Shown here: positions 22,444 to 32,682 of the stretch, piece after piece
Layout: the number at the start of each line of letters is the position of its first letter
Numbering within the stretch: the stretch's first letter is position 1
Assembly: GCA_021372245.1 (NCBI GenBank)
Contig: JAJFUV010000020.1
Coordinates: 1-44,653 of the forward strand
Direction of reading: 5' to 3'
DNA length: 44,653 nt
Origin: Terriglobales bacterium
GTDB taxonomy: Bacteria; Acidobacteriota; Terriglobia; Bryobacterales; Bryobacteraceae
Notes under the pieces: model-generated
The model's database searches: none
Told to the model about the DNA's origin: nothing
Seen by the model: only the letters and a program-made list of their open reading frames with translations
Made by a program: the position numbers and the translations under genes

Positions 22444-25400
22444 ATGATTACCAGACTCATCAAGATTTTTGTGTTGGTCGCGGCCACCGCTTTGATGGCA
22501 TACGCTCAGAACGCCGGCGGATCCATCACCGGGCAAGTGCGGGATATGACAGGCGCGGCCATTGCTGGCGCAAAGGTGTCTGTCGCCCAGTCCGAGACCG
22601 GGGCAACCCGAAATGCGACCACAGGAGGTGGTGGAGAGTACACGTTTCCAAACCTCGCTGTGGGCACTTACACCATCGCCGCAGAACACGATGGCTTCAA
22701 GAAGTTCAAGAGACAAGGCGTGGTGCTGCATGTAAGCGAACAGGTGGGCGCCGATCTTGTGCTGCAAGTCGGTGAAGTCAGCGAACAGATTTCCGTGGAG
22801 TCGACAGCGGCGGAGGTACGTACGGAATCCAGCGAACAGGGTGGCGTCATCACCGGGAGCCAAGTCCGCGAACTGCAGCTCAACGGCCGCTCCTTTATGA
22901 CTCTGCTGGAGTTGGTTCCGGGCGTTTCATCCAACATGGCGGACCGCGCCGATCCGAACAGCAACCCGAACCTGTCGATTAACGGAGCACGCAGCAGCGC
23001 GTCCAACTTTCGAATTGATGGCGGCAACAACGCCGATGTCATTGTGGGGTCAAGTTCACTCAATACGTTCACGTCGATCGAGACCATCGCCGAGTTTAAC
23101 GTGTTGACCGCCAATTTCTCGGCTGAGTATGGGCAGAGCGGTGTATCCCAAATCAATGTAGTCACCCGCGGCGGCACACGCGATCTGCACGGCTCGCTAT
23201 ACGAGTTCTTCCGTAACGACAGGCTCGACGCCAAGGATTTCATCAGCGGTCAGAATCTGCCGTTGAAGATGAACGACTTCGGCTACACGCTCGGAGGGCC
23301 AGTAAGCCTTGGCGGCTACAACCGGGACCGCACGAAGACATTCTTTTTCGTCGCACAGGAATTCAACCGCCTCAGCACGCAGAACGCGGCCCAGAACACC
23401 ACGGTGCCGACAGCGGACGAACGATCAGGTGATTTCAGCGCATCCAAGACCACCATCATCGATCCAACCACGCGTAGTCCGTTCCCCAACAACAAGATTC
23501 CAACCAGCCGCATCGATACGAACGCAGCCAAGATCGCCACGCTGTATCCACTTCCCAACTTCGTCGGATCGGGCGCAAACAACTTCACCTCGGCGGTCGC
23601 TGCGCGGCAACCGTTCCGCGAGGACATGTTCCGCGCCGACCACATTTTCAATCAGAAAGTCACCTTGTATGGACGCTACACACAAGACAGCGCCACTATC
23701 GACAACCCTTACGGTGGATCAAGCGCAACGGGCGTCTATACGAAGTTCCCGGGTATCGGCAGTACCAACGCCGACCGGCCGGGGAGGAACCTCGCCGTGA
23801 ACAGCACTCAGATCTTTCGACCCACACTGGTCAACCAGGTGAGCTTCGCTTACTCGCGGCGAATCTTTGACATGTATTCCACCTCGACGCAAGGATCCAA
23901 GACCAAGCTAGGCCTGAACCTTCCGGAGATATTTCCGGAGAATGAGGAGAACACGCTTCCCATCATTGCGATGACCAACTATGCCGGCATCAACGTGGCA
24001 CGGCGCGGCCATAAGGAACTGTTCACCCTGGAGTTCTCCGATAACCTGTCCTACATCACGGGCCGTCACGCTTTCAAATTCGGGGGTTACTATACGTACG
24101 CCGGCAACCGGGAGCAGAAGTTCAATCCCAACGTGAGCGGCACCTTCACGTTCGACACGTCCATTGCCGGAAACGATATGGCGGCGCTGCTGCTCGGAGC
24201 CCCGACGCGCTACTCGGAAGTCGAGAAGACGGTCTGGACCGACATGCGCTTCGGCGCGCTCGAGTTCTACGCACAAGACGACATAAAGCTGACTCCGAGG
24301 TTCACGCTGAACCTCGGACTGCGTGTGACAAACTTCCTGCAACCATATGATCAAAGCGATGCACAATCGAACTTCGTGCCATCACTCTACGATCCAGCGA
24401 AAGCGTTCACCATCAATCCGAAAACGGGTACGCGCGTATTGGGGACCGGCGACGAACTTAACGGCATTGTGCGTACGGGCGTAAATTCTCCGTATGGCCG
24501 GAAGCTCACCGAGAACAACACGTTTCTGCTCGGTCCGCGGTTCGGCGTGGCATGGAGTCCCCTGGCAGCCAAGCACTGGGTGCTTCGGGGCGGCTACGGC
24601 ATCTATTACACGCGCGCGATGCTGGGTGCTTACGCCGACACAGGCTTGAGCAATCCCCCATTCACCCAAACGACGACCATTGAAGCAGCGACGCTCTCGA
24701 ATCCAGGAGGAGGCAAGATCGTACCCGCCACGGCGGTCGTCGACCTCACCACCCTTGGCCTGCCGATGAAGGCACCTACGATCCAGCAGTGGAGCTTCGG
24801 TACGGAATTCGACCTGGTCCGCCAGGCAGTACTGAGTGTCAACTATATTGGTTCGCGCGGCACGCACTTACTCCAACCGGTCAACATCAACGCGCCCGAA
24901 CCAGGTTTGGCCGCAGCGCAGAACGTCAAGGTGAATGCCGTCCGGCCTTATCTTGGCTACGGCGCCATCACCCAGAGGCAGAGCACGGGAACCAGCAACT
25001 ACAATTCCCTGCAAGTCAGCCTGAACCGGCAGGTAGGATCGGGAGTCTCTATAGGCACCGCGTATACATACGCAAAGAGCATTGACGATTCCTCTTCGGA
25101 CCGCGATGCCGGCGATGTGCCACCGGACATTCGGAACCTGAGGGCAGAACGCGCCATCAGTAACTACGACCGCACACAGGTGCTGACGTCCAATTTCAAC
25201 TGGAATTTGCCGAAACTGGCGCGTGGCATGCTGTCAAATCCTGTGATGAGCACAGTGTTGGATGGCTGGCAGGTTTCCGGCATCGTACGGATGTGGTCCG
25301 GCATGCCCTTCGATGTGGTGTTGAGTCAGGACGTGGCTGGGATCGGTGCAGTGCAGAACCAGCGTCCCAACATCATCGGCGATACGAAGGGACCGCGCAC

Positions 25401-25722
25401 GACCGAACAATGGTTCAACCTGGCGGCGTTCGCGCGCCCTGCCAACGGCGCCTTCGGGAACATGGGCCGCAACAGCATGCGACTTCCGGGAGTGAACAAA
25501 TGGGACCTGGCGGCGTCGAAAAACTTCATGCTGCACGAAGGAGTCCGGCTCCAGTTCCGCACGGAGTTTTTTAATGCGTTCAATCACCCGTCGCTTTCGG
25601 CGGTGGGCTCTACGATCACAACCACCGCGACCGGCGTAAATACGGCCACGGGCAACTTCGGTGTGGTGACAGATTCCCGCGACGCCCGTGTAATCCAGTT
25701 CGCCCTGAAGTTGGCATTCTGA
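22444..25722 (+). CDS. TonB-dependent receptor, Oar-like
   Basis: A 1092-residue outer-membrane protein. Signal peptide at 1-21 (ending AYAQ), carboxypeptidase-regulatory domain at about 25-115 (GSITGQVRDMTGAAIAGAKV), plug at about 115-245 (REL QLNGRSFMTLLELVPGV; SINGARSSASNFRIDGG; EFNVLTANFSAEYGQSG), then a 22-strand-type barrel ending in the aromatic terminus LKLAF. Oar-like receptors take up large substrates using TonB energy, and the substrate is unknown here. Strong ribosome site CGGGAGGTTTC. It follows a ToxR-like regulator and precedes a phosphodiesterase-like enzyme, which may process the imported or surface-bound substrate. Confidence 0.92.
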   Translation: MITRLIKIFVLVAATALMAYAQNAGGSITGQVRDMTGAAIAGAKVSVAQSETGATRNATTGGGGEYTFPNLAVGTYTIAAEHDGFKKFKRQGVVLHVSEQVGADLVLQVGEVSEQISVESTAAEVRTESSEQGGVITGSQVRELQLNGRSFMTLLELVPGVSSNMADRADPNSNPNLSINGARSSASNFRIDGGNNADVIVGSSSLNTFTSIETIAEFNVLTANFSAEYGQSGVSQINVVTRGGTRDLHGSLYEFFRNDRLDAKDFISGQNLPLKMNDFGYTLGGPVSLGGYNRDRTKTFFFVAQEFNRLSTQNAAQNTTVPTADERSGDFSASKTTIIDPTTRSPFPNNKIPTSRIDTNAAKIATLYPLPNFVGSGANNFTSAVAARQPFREDMFRADHIFNQKVTLYGRYTQDSATIDNPYGGSSATGVYTKFPGIGSTNADRPGRNLAVNSTQIFRPTLVNQVSFAYSRRIFDMYSTSTQGSKTKLGLNLPEIFPENEENTLPIIAMTNYAGINVARRGHKELFTLEFSDNLSYITGRHAFKFGGYYTYAGNREQKFNPNVSGTFTFDTSIAGNDMAALLLGAPTRYSEVEKTVWTDMRFGALEFYAQDDIKLTPRFTLNLGLRVTNFLQPYDQSDAQSNFVPSLYDPAKAFTINPKTGTRVLGTGDELNGIVRTGVNSPYGRKLTENNTFLLGPRFGVAWSPLAAKHWVLRGGYGIYYTRAMLGAYADTGLSNPPFTQTTTIEAATLSNPGGGKIVPATAVVDLTTLGLPMKAPTIQQWSFGTEFDLVRQAVLSVNYIGSRGTHLLQPVNINAPEPGLAAAQNVKVNAVRPYLGYGAITQRQSTGTSNYNSLQVSLNRQVGSGVSIGTAYTYAKSIDDSSSDRDAGDVPPDIRNLRAERAISNYDRTQVLTSNFNWNLPKLARGMLSNPVMSTVLDGWQVSGIVRMWSGMPFDVVLSQDVAGIGAVQNQRPNIIGDTKGPRTTEQWFNLAAFARPANGAFGNMGRNSMRLPGVNKWDLAASKNFMLHEGVRLQFRTEFFNAFNHPSLSAVGSTITTTATGVNTATGNFGVVTDSRDARVIQFALKLAF

Positions 25723-25730
25723 CCGCTAGA

Positions 25731-25763
25731 CGAGGACCGGTTCGAGTTCCGAACCGGTCCTCG
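25731..25763 (+). terminator. Hairpin terminator after the TonB receptor gene
   Basis: A perfect 14-bp inverted repeat (25731-25744 with 25750-25763, CGAGGACCGGTTCG and its complement) around a 5-base loop, 8 bases after the receptor stop. No T-run follows, so it may also serve mainly as mRNA stabiliser. Confidence 0.65.
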
Positions 25764-25810
25764 CGAATCCACTCCAGCCGCCCTCATTTCGTGTCACGAT
25801 AGAAATTTCC

Positions 25811-27106
25811 ATGAAGCGATTGGTTTGTTGTTTCCTCATAGCGATTCTGGCCACGTGCTTGACGGTGGCCGCGCCCCGCCACGACCGGATGGTGGTCGTA
25901 ATCAGCCTGGACGGATTTCCGAGCTATGCGTTGGACGATCCGTACCTGCCCATACCCACCATTAGGCAATTGATGCGAGAGGGAGCGGCGGCAGCCTCGA
26001 TGCGCCCCACGAATCCGACTGTGACTTGGCCCAGTCACACGTCAATGGTGACCGGCGTAGACGGGTCGCACCACCAAGTTCTGTTTAACGGTCTGCTCAC
26101 TCCGCCCTCCGCCGGGCGCCCCGGCAAGATCGAGCCATGGCTTGACAAGGACAAGATGGTGCGCGCCGTCACGGTGTACGACATTGCGCACAAGGCCGGC
26201 CTGACTACCGCGGAGGTGGATTGGGTGGCTATCTATGGCGCGCGTTCCATCACCTGGAAATTCCCCGAGCTCCCCGATCCTGACGGCGTAATAGAGAAGG
26301 AGTTGATCGCGCATAACGTAGTGAGCCGCGACCAGTTGGTGAATTTCCGAAAGGCTCCGATAACATGGCGGGACGGCGTCTGGACCGAAGCCGCCATCCA
26401 GATTCTCACGGCGCACAAGCCGAACCTGATGCTGTTCCACGTGCTCAACATGGACTCGACGCATCACCGGTACGGGCCCATGGAGCTCGCCAGCTACAGC
26501 GCGTTTGCATTCGCCGACGAGCGCGTCAAGCAGATCCGCGATGCGCTGGCGAAGGCACGGCTACTCGATCGCACGACGCTATTGGTGGTTTCCGATCATG
26601 GCTTCCGCACCGTGAACAAACTCATCCAGGCGGATGCCGTACTCGAAAGCAAGGGAGTCAAGGGAGCGTGGGTAGTACCGGAAGGCGGAACCGCCATGGC
26701 GTACGTAACCGATCCCGCCCAACGAGCCGCATTGGTACCGCGCATCGCAGACGCGTTTCGCGGCGTCGAAGGGGTGGAAGCGGTCATCGGCCGCAGCGAA
26801 TTCGGCCGTCTGGGACTGAATCCTGACAGCAAGGAGAGTCCCGACCTCGTGCTCGCCGCCAAGCCCGGCTACGCCTTCGCCGGAGGCAAGGTTTCAAACG
26901 CGTCCCCGTTTAGAGGCGGCAGTCACGGGTACTTGAATACCGATTCGCAAATGGACGCCATCTTCGTGGCTTGGGGTACGGGTATCCGGCGCGGCACGCG
27001 TCTTGGGCAAGTGTCCGTGATGGACGTCGGCCCGACCATCGCCTCGTTGCTGGGCCTCGACATGAAAGACGTGCAGGGCCGTGTGCTGCGAGAGATTCTG
27101 GAGTAG
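25811..27106 (+). CDS. Secreted type I phosphodiesterase / nucleotide pyrophosphatase-like protein
   Basis: A 431-residue alkaline-phosphatase-superfamily enzyme with an N-terminal signal peptide (about 1-21). Asp34 in ISLDGFPSYAL and the nucleophile region PTVTWPSHTSMVTG (Thr72) match the nucleotide pyrophosphatase/phosphodiesterase (ENPP) family. Further metal ligands are in DSTHHRYGP, VSDHGF and GGSHGYL. The enzyme is expected in the periplasm, cleaving phosphodiester or pyrophosphate bonds. No clear Shine-Dalgarno is seen. It stands alone between a hairpin terminator and the Wzt-like gene. Confidence 0.88.
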   Translation: MKRLVCCFLIAILATCLTVAAPRHDRMVVVISLDGFPSYALDDPYLPIPTIRQLMREGAAAASMRPTNPTVTWPSHTSMVTGVDGSHHQVLFNGLLTPPSAGRPGKIEPWLDKDKMVRAVTVYDIAHKAGLTTAEVDWVAIYGARSITWKFPELPDPDGVIEKELIAHNVVSRDQLVNFRKAPITWRDGVWTEAAIQILTAHKPNLMLFHVLNMDSTHHRYGPMELASYSAFAFADERVKQIRDALAKARLLDRTTLLVVSDHGFRTVNKLIQADAVLESKGVKGAWVVPEGGTAMAYVTDPAQRAALVPRIADAFRGVEGVEAVIGRSEFGRLGLNPDSKESPDLVLAAKPGYAFAGGKVSNASPFRGGSHGYLNTDSQMDAIFVAWGTGIRRGTRLGQVSVMDVGPTIASLLGLDMKDVQGRVLREILE

Positions 27107-27157
27107 AGACTTCCGTTCATGGCCTTGTCATTGAGCAGCCGGCTCATGTAAGGTATA

Positions 27158-28393
27158 GTGAACACTTCAAACGTGGTTCTCGCGCAAAGAGTCTCTAAAG
27201 TCTACCCTCTGTACAAGCGTCCTTCCGACCGCTTGCTGGAAGTGTTTGAATTCGGGAAGCGGCGCCGGCACACGGAATTCTGGGCGCTTCGGGATGTAAG
27301 TTTCCGCGCGGAAAAGGGCGAGATCCTGGCGCTGGTCGGCCCGAATGGGTCGGGGAAGAGCACGCTGCTGCAGATCGTGAGCGGACTGCTGCAGCCTACG
27401 GCGGGGCGCGTACTCACCGAAGGGCGCGTAGCTGCGCTGCTCGAATTGGGCGCGGGGTTCAATCCCGAATTCACGGGACGGGAGAACGTCTATCTTAATG
27501 GCGAAATCATGGGCCTCACGCGACGCGAGGTGGACAACGCCTTCGCGAGCATCGAGACTTTCGCCGAAATCGGTGAATTCATAGATCGCCCCGTGAAGGA
27601 ATACTCCAGCGGCATGTACGTGCGCCTGGCCTTCGCGACGGCGATCCACGTCGAACCCGAGATTCTGATCGTGGATGAAGCCCTCGCCGTGGGCGATGCC
27701 ATCTTCGCCAACCGCTGCATTCAGAAGTTCGAGGAACTCAAGCAAAAACAGGTTACAATCCTTTTCGTCTCGCACGATCTGGGGCTGGTGAAGCGTCTGG
27801 CACACCGGGCCATCCTGCTGCTGAACGGACAGATCGCGGCCGAGGGCACGCCGAGCGACGTGGTCAACCGTTACGTCGGATTCGTGCATGAGAGAGAGCA
27901 GGCGAGACCGGGGGCGGAGACCGAAAACATCCTCGAACGCAACGCCAGTTTCCGCCACGGGGACGGCGCAAGCCGTATAACGGATGTGCGTATCCTGGAT
28001 TCGCAGGGACAAGCGCTGAGCACGGTCTTAAGCGGCAGCCCTGTCACGGTCCGCGTGCGCGCGGAATTCAAGCAGACGGTGCAGGAACCAGTTATGGGGA
28101 TTCTGGTGCGCAACCGTCTGGGGATCGACGTTTACGGAACCAACACCCGCATCGAGAACCGCGCTTTCGGTACATTCCATGCCGGCGAGGTGTTGGAAGT
28201 GGATTTCAACTTCGATTGTCTACTTACCCGGCAGGAGTACACGCTCACGGCCGCCACGCAGTACTGGGATGGGTCCAGCCAGGATTGGCTCGACGACGTG
28301 CTCGCTTTCAGCGTCGTCGATCAGCGCGATATGGCGGGATTCGCCCACCTGAAGACCACGGTCGAATGGCGCAAGCTGAGCGGAGAACACTAA
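27158..28393 (+). CDS. wzt: Wzt-like ABC transporter ATPase with C-terminal cargo-binding domain
   Basis: A 411-residue protein starting at GTG 27158. Walker A is GPNGSGKST (61-69), signature YSSGM (149-153), Walker B ILIVDE (169-174) and switch His206. This is the polysaccharide-exporter subfamily (E-F-T-G-R-E-N-V-Y-L-N-G box). Residues about 255-405 form a Wzt-C-like beta sandwich that in O-antigen exporters recognises the capped glycan. No Wzm permease lies next to it. It is followed 4 bases later by a symporter, so it is an orphan in this window. Glycosyltransferases at 37240-39554 might supply the glycan. Confidence 0.88.
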   Translation: MNTSNVVLAQRVSKVYPLYKRPSDRLLEVFEFGKRRRHTEFWALRDVSFRAEKGEILALVGPNGSGKSTLLQIVSGLLQPTAGRVLTEGRVAALLELGAGFNPEFTGRENVYLNGEIMGLTRREVDNAFASIETFAEIGEFIDRPVKEYSSGMYVRLAFATAIHVEPEILIVDEALAVGDAIFANRCIQKFEELKQKQVTILFVSHDLGLVKRLAHRAILLLNGQIAAEGTPSDVVNRYVGFVHEREQARPGAETENILERNASFRHGDGASRITDVRILDSQGQALSTVLSGSPVTVRVRAEFKQTVQEPVMGILVRNRLGIDVYGTNTRIENRAFGTFHAGEVLEVDFNFDCLLTRQEYTLTAATQYWDGSSQDWLDDVLAFSVVDQRDMAGFAHLKTTVEWRKLSGEH

Positions 28394-28397
28394 ACCG

Positions 28398-29786
28398 ATG
28401 ATTTACATGATTGTCCTGGCCGCGGTCGTGCTGGTGTTGACCACGGTCACATTTATCAAAGCGCGAGACGTACACAACGAGACGGACTTTCTGCTGGCGG
28501 GGCGCAAGCTGCCCTGGACCGTGCTGGTGTTCACGCTGCTTTCGTCGTGGATCGGCGCGGGGAGTTTGTTCGCCGGGGGCGAGAATGCCTACCGGAACGG
28601 ATTCGCGGCCCTGTGGCAGCCTCTGGGTGGTTGGCTGGGGCTGATTGTTATCTGGAGCATCGCGGGACGGGCACGGCATTTCGCGCAATTCACAATCCCG
28701 GATCTACTGGAGACGCGTTACAACGCGGTGGCACGCGTGATGGGCACCATCGCCATCATCATTTCCTACACCGTCATCACGAGCTACCAGTTCAAGGGCG
28801 GAGGCGACATTCTGCACCTGATCTTTCCGGAGTTGGACCGGACCACCGGCATGTACATTATCGCCGCGTTCGTGATTACGTTTACCGCCGCGGCGGGCAT
28901 GGCTTCGATCGCGTACCTCGACCTGGTGATCGGGTTGCTGGTGACCACAATCGTAATCGTGTCACTGCCGCTCCTGTTGAACGCCGCCGGCGGATGGGAG
29001 CAAGTACACCGTGCTCTTCCCGCATCGCACTTCCAACCGTTGGGAGATCTTACTATCTCGCAGGCACTGGGCCTCACGCTGCCCACGATGCTGCTGCTGA
29101 TCGGCAATCAAGGGATGTACCAGAAGTTCTTCTCCGCACGCTCGGAGAGAGACGCGAAGTTAGCGGTGGGCGGGTGGATCATCGGTACAGTGGTTCTGGA
29201 GACCCTTCTGATCACGATCTCGGTGATCGGAAGCTCGATGTTCCATCCCGAAACTCCGCGCGAGATCATACCGGTGACTGCGCGCCTCGGGTTGCCTTCC
29301 CTCATCGGTGCGATCTTGCTGGGCGGAATCTTCGCGAAGGTGCTTTCGACGGCGAACAACTACTTATTCTCTCCGGCCAGCAACTTGATCCACGACGTGT
29401 TCGATCGTTTTGTCGTGAAGGAGCGCAATGAGCGCAGAAGCCTCCTCATGTCGCGCATCACGGTGGTGGCGCTTGGGCTATTCGCACTCGCGCAGGCGGC
29501 GCACTTCGAATCGATCCTGAAAGCCGCACTTTACGCATACACGGTGTATGGAGCGGCAGTCACGCCCGCGGTGATGGCGGTATTCTTCTCCCGCCGGGTG
29601 AACACGGCAGGAGCGATAACCTCCATCGTTTCGGGGACGTTAGTCACGGTACTCTGGAATCTGGCGGGTATCACCGCGCTCGACGCCGTGTATCCGGCGT
29701 TGGCGATGTCGGTGTGCTGCCTGTTTGCCGTCAGCTGGATGACGGCACCACCGCCGGAAGAGAAGTGGCGACCGTTTTTCGAGTGA
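28398..29786 (+). CDS. Sodium:solute symporter (SSS family)
   Basis: A 462-residue inner-membrane protein with about 12-13 hydrophobic helices. The early segment ETDFLLAGRKLPWTVLVFTLLSSWIGAGSLFAG and the later ATALAQ-type SSS patterns (ISYTVITSYQFKGGGDIL; ILLGGIFAKVLSTANNYLFSPASNLIHDVF) are typical of the solute:sodium symporter family. The substrate is not readable. It could be an amino acid, peptide or organic acid, given the M24 peptidase 8 bases downstream. The 4-base gap after the Wzt-like gene implies one transcript. Confidence 0.88.
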   Translation: MIYMIVLAAVVLVLTTVTFIKARDVHNETDFLLAGRKLPWTVLVFTLLSSWIGAGSLFAGGENAYRNGFAALWQPLGGWLGLIVIWSIAGRARHFAQFTIPDLLETRYNAVARVMGTIAIIISYTVITSYQFKGGGDILHLIFPELDRTTGMYIIAAFVITFTAAAGMASIAYLDLVIGLLVTTIVIVSLPLLLNAAGGWEQVHRALPASHFQPLGDLTISQALGLTLPTMLLLIGNQGMYQKFFSARSERDAKLAVGGWIIGTVVLETLLITISVIGSSMFHPETPREIIPVTARLGLPSLIGAILLGGIFAKVLSTANNYLFSPASNLIHDVFDRFVVKERNERRSLLMSRITVVALGLFALAQAAHFESILKAALYAYTVYGAAVTPAVMAVFFSRRVNTAGAITSIVSGTLVTVLWNLAGITALDAVYPALAMSVCCLFAVSWMTAPPPEEKWRPFFE

Positions 29787-29794
29787 GGGGTGAA

Positions 29795-30964
29795 ATGGAA
29801 CTGGATCGGATTCAGGAAGCCTTGCGGAGCCAGGGCCTGGATGGGTGGTTGTTTTTCGATCACCACGTTCGCGACCCGCTGGCTTACCGCATTCTGCAGC
29901 TCGATGAGCAACATGCGCCCACGCGGCGCTGGTATTATCTGATCCCGGCTCAAGGCGAACCGCAAGGGCTGGTGCACCGGATCGAACCAGATATGCTGGA
30001 CAAGCTGCCGGGCCAGAAGACGCCGTACTCGAGTTGGACGACGCAGGCCGAGGGGCTCAAAGCGATGCTGGCAGGCTGCCGCCGCGTGGCCATGCAGTAC
30101 TCGCCAGAGTGCGCCATCCCGTACGTCGGCATGGTGGACGCCGGCACCGTCGAACTGGTGCGAAGTTGCGGCGTCGAAGTGGTGAGTTCGGCGGACTTGG
30201 TCCAACAGTTTGAAGCGTGCTGGGATGCGGCGAAGCTTGCGTCGCACCTGGAAGCCGGACGGAGCGTGGATCGCATCCGCGGCGAAGCATTCGAACTCGT
30301 CGTCCGCCGCTTCGCGAACGGCGCGACGGTGACCGAACTTGAGGTGAAGCAATTCATCCTGGACCGCTTCGCCGCGTCATCGCTCACGACCGACCACGGC
30401 CCCATCGTGGCGGTGAACGAAAACGCATCGAACCCCCACTACGAACCGGACGCGGATCACAACCGTCCGATTACGCGCGGCGATCTGCTCCTCATCGACA
30501 TGTGGGCAAAGCTGAAGGCGCCCGGCAGCGTCTACTACGACATCACCTGGACCGCCTACTGCGGCGCAAAGCCGCCCGACAAGATGCTGGAGGTCTTCGG
30601 CATCGTCAGCCAGGCCCGGGACAAGGCCGTGGAGTGCGTGGCGGACGCGGTGGCTCATCGGCGCGAGCTGCGCGGGTATGAAGTGGACGACGTGGCGCGC
30701 GGACATATCCGGCAAGCGGGTTACGGCGATTACTTCTTCCATCGCACGGGCCACTCGATCGGGCCCGATGTGCATGGCGCGGGCGCGAACATGGACAATC
30801 TGGAAACGCACGATGAGCGTCGTGTCATGCCGTGGACCTGCTTCTCCATCGAGCCCGGCATTTATCTGCCCGAGTTCGGCATTCGCTCGGAAGTGAACGT
30901 TTTCGTCGACGAGGAAAGCGCCAGGGTCACCGGCGAAGTGCAACGGGATTTGCTGCGGCTTTAG
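29795..30964 (+). CDS. M24 family metallopeptidase, Xaa-Pro aminopeptidase-like
   Basis: A 389-residue cytoplasmic pita-bread-fold enzyme starting at ATG 29795, which follows GAGGGG; upstream in-frame starts lie in the symporter gene. The N-terminal creatinase-like domain (1-150) is followed by the catalytic domain with the five expected metal ligands: Asp in LLLIDMWAK, Asp in VYYDITW, His in GHSIGPDVHG, Glu in SIEPGIY and Glu in RSEVNVF. It removes N-terminal residues from X-Pro peptides or is a related hydrolase. It lies between a symporter and a GH31-like gene in a tight operon. Confidence 0.88.
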   Translation: MELDRIQEALRSQGLDGWLFFDHHVRDPLAYRILQLDEQHAPTRRWYYLIPAQGEPQGLVHRIEPDMLDKLPGQKTPYSSWTTQAEGLKAMLAGCRRVAMQYSPECAIPYVGMVDAGTVELVRSCGVEVVSSADLVQQFEACWDAAKLASHLEAGRSVDRIRGEAFELVVRRFANGATVTELEVKQFILDRFAASSLTTDHGPIVAVNENASNPHYEPDADHNRPITRGDLLLIDMWAKLKAPGSVYYDITWTAYCGAKPPDKMLEVFGIVSQARDKAVECVADAVAHRRELRGYEVDDVARGHIRQAGYGDYFFHRTGHSIGPDVHGAGANMDNLETHDERRVMPWTCFSIEPGIYLPEFGIRSEVNVFVDEESARVTGEVQRDLLRL

Positions 30965-30965
30965 C

Positions 30966-32606
30966 ATGCGCACCCGGTTTCTGCTGGCATTGCTGCTCAG
31001 CGCGCTCCCGTCGTGCACGTTTGCGGGCGCCGGTTACGAGCGCCGAGGCAACTCCATCACAATCTCGGTCCCAGGCGGCTGGGTCAAGATCGAGTGGATC
31101 ACCACGGGAGCGTTCCGATTCTGCCGTGGTTGGGAGCGCCCCACCGGATGTCCGGATCTTGCCGACCGCGAGCCGGTGGCGTTCACCGACCGCGATGAGT
31201 TGGGATCCGTCGAATTGCGCTCACGTGAACTGGCAGTACGGATCGAGAAGGCTACCGGCAGGGTCGCGGTGGCAACCGCCGAAGGGGTTACGCTACTGGA
31301 AGAAGCCGGTGTCGCCCAACGCACGGGCAGCGGCGCGGCCGTCCGCTTCCGGATTTCACCCTCGGAGAAGTTCCAGGGCTTGGGGATGCGGGATGGACCG
31401 GTGTTCCTGCACGCGGCGCGAGTGACAACGCGCTGGCCGTTCCTGCTATCCAATCGCGGCTACGGCATCTACTTCCCCGCCCCCGGAGAACACGAATTCG
31501 ATCTCGGCGCGTCCGCCTCCGGCATACTGGAAGCGCGAGCGCAGGACGGAAGGCGCATGGAGTACTTCTTCTACCAGGGAGGAAGCGCCAAAGAGGTGTT
31601 GGAAGAGCATTTCGCCGCATCGAGTCAGGTAGAGCGACTGAACGCACATGACATCCGTATTGTGCCGCCAAGCGAGTGGCCGGCAGAAGCGGCACCGATC
31701 GGGAGCTTCGCCCCTCCGAGTTGGACCGCGCTTCGCGCCACGGTGCGGGCGCTCATCAACGGGAGCCTCTCGGCGGCGCTGTTGCCGGCATGGGACTTGG
31801 CACCCTGGCGCAACGCTCCTGCCGGTCTGCATCGCCGTGCCACGCAACTCGCCGTTTTCCTTCCGCTGCTCGGAGACTCGACCCAGCCTAAGGCGCATCC
31901 GGCCCACCCTTTGCTCGACGCGGCTTCCGTCGCCCTGCGCGCGAGGCTGACGCCGTTCCTGCTCACCTACACGTTGGAGGCTCATGATCGTGGGTTTCCG
32001 GTCATCCACCCCCTGCTCATGCAGTTTCCGGACGACGCGCAGGGCGCCTCGTTGGAGGACGAATTCTTCTTCGGTGATGAAATTCTGGTGGCGCCGGCCC
32101 TGGATGCCACCAACCGCCGCAAGGTCTACCTTCCGATGGGACAATGGACCGACCTCTGGAGCAACGCCACGTACAAGGGCAAGCAGACCATTGAGATCGA
32201 GGCACCGGAACACGCTCCCGCTCTGCTGGTGAAGAACGGCTCGTTGATCCCGCTCGCGGCTGAGCGGGCAGGCGAGCCCATGGAAGTGCATTACTTCCCT
32301 GCCCTGGGCGGCGAGTTCTTCCTGGCCGAGGAGGGCATGTGGCAGCCCACACAGTTCCACGCCTCACCCGCCGGGGACTACTACCGTCTGGAAACCGAGT
32401 CGAAGAAGGACCGCGATTACGAGTGGATCGTACACCACATGGCGCGGCCTTCCAAAGTGGCCGAAGGCGATGATGTGTACCTGGAGGTCGGGGACCGGAC
32501 CATGCTCGCCAACGGCTGCTGGTATTACGATGCCGCGCAACGGAACCTGCACGTTCGCCAGCAGGCGTGCGCGGGCGCCGACCAAGTCATCAACATCGCA
32601 TTCTAA
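30966..32606 (+). CDS. GH31-like protein lacking most of the catalytic barrel
   Basis: A 546-residue exported protein (signal at 1-20, with a possible LPSC lipobox). Residues about 25-215 resemble the N-terminal mutarotase-like domain of GH31 ([41 protein letters not shown]). Residues about 345-440 match the C-terminal GH31 sheet ([49 protein letters not shown]). Between them only about 120 residues remain of a barrel that is normally over 300. The nucleophile Asp motif (W-x-D-M-x-E type) is absent. The frame is otherwise intact, so this looks like a retained, probably non-catalytic derivative. It starts 1 base after the M24 gene. Confidence 0.75.
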   Translation: MRTRFLLALLLSALPSCTFAGAGYERRGNSITISVPGGWVKIEWITTGAFRFCRGWERPTGCPDLADREPVAFTDRDELGSVELRSRELAVRIEKATGRVAVATAEGVTLLEEAGVAQRTGSGAAVRFRISPSEKFQGLGMRDGPVFLHAARVTTRWPFLLSNRGYGIYFPAPGEHEFDLGASASGILEARAQDGRRMEYFFYQGGSAKEVLEEHFAASSQVERLNAHDIRIVPPSEWPAEAAPIGSFAPPSWTALRATVRALINGSLSAALLPAWDLAPWRNAPAGLHRRATQLAVFLPLLGDSTQPKAHPAHPLLDAASVALRARLTPFLLTYTLEAHDRGFPVIHPLLMQFPDDAQGASLEDEFFFGDEILVAPALDATNRRKVYLPMGQWTDLWSNATYKGKQTIEIEAPEHAPALLVKNGSLIPLAAERAGEPMEVHYFPALGGEFFLAEEGMWQPTQFHASPAGDYYRLETESKKDRDYEWIVHHMARPSKVAEGDDVYLEVGDRTMLANGCWYYDAAQRNLHVRQQACAGADQVINIAF

Positions 32607-32637
32607 ACCGCCCTCGCCAGCGGGGATCCTGCCCGCA

Positions 32638-32656
32638 TCCGGCGCGCCTTGCCGGA
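32638..32656 (+). terminator. Weak hairpin between the GH31-like and peroxiredoxin genes
   Basis: Arms TCCGGC and GCCGGA (6 bp) enclose a 7-base loop in the 76-base gap. No T-run follows, so it is a weak candidate. Confidence 0.3.
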
Positions 32657-32682
32657 CATCCGATAGATGGGAGACATTTCAC

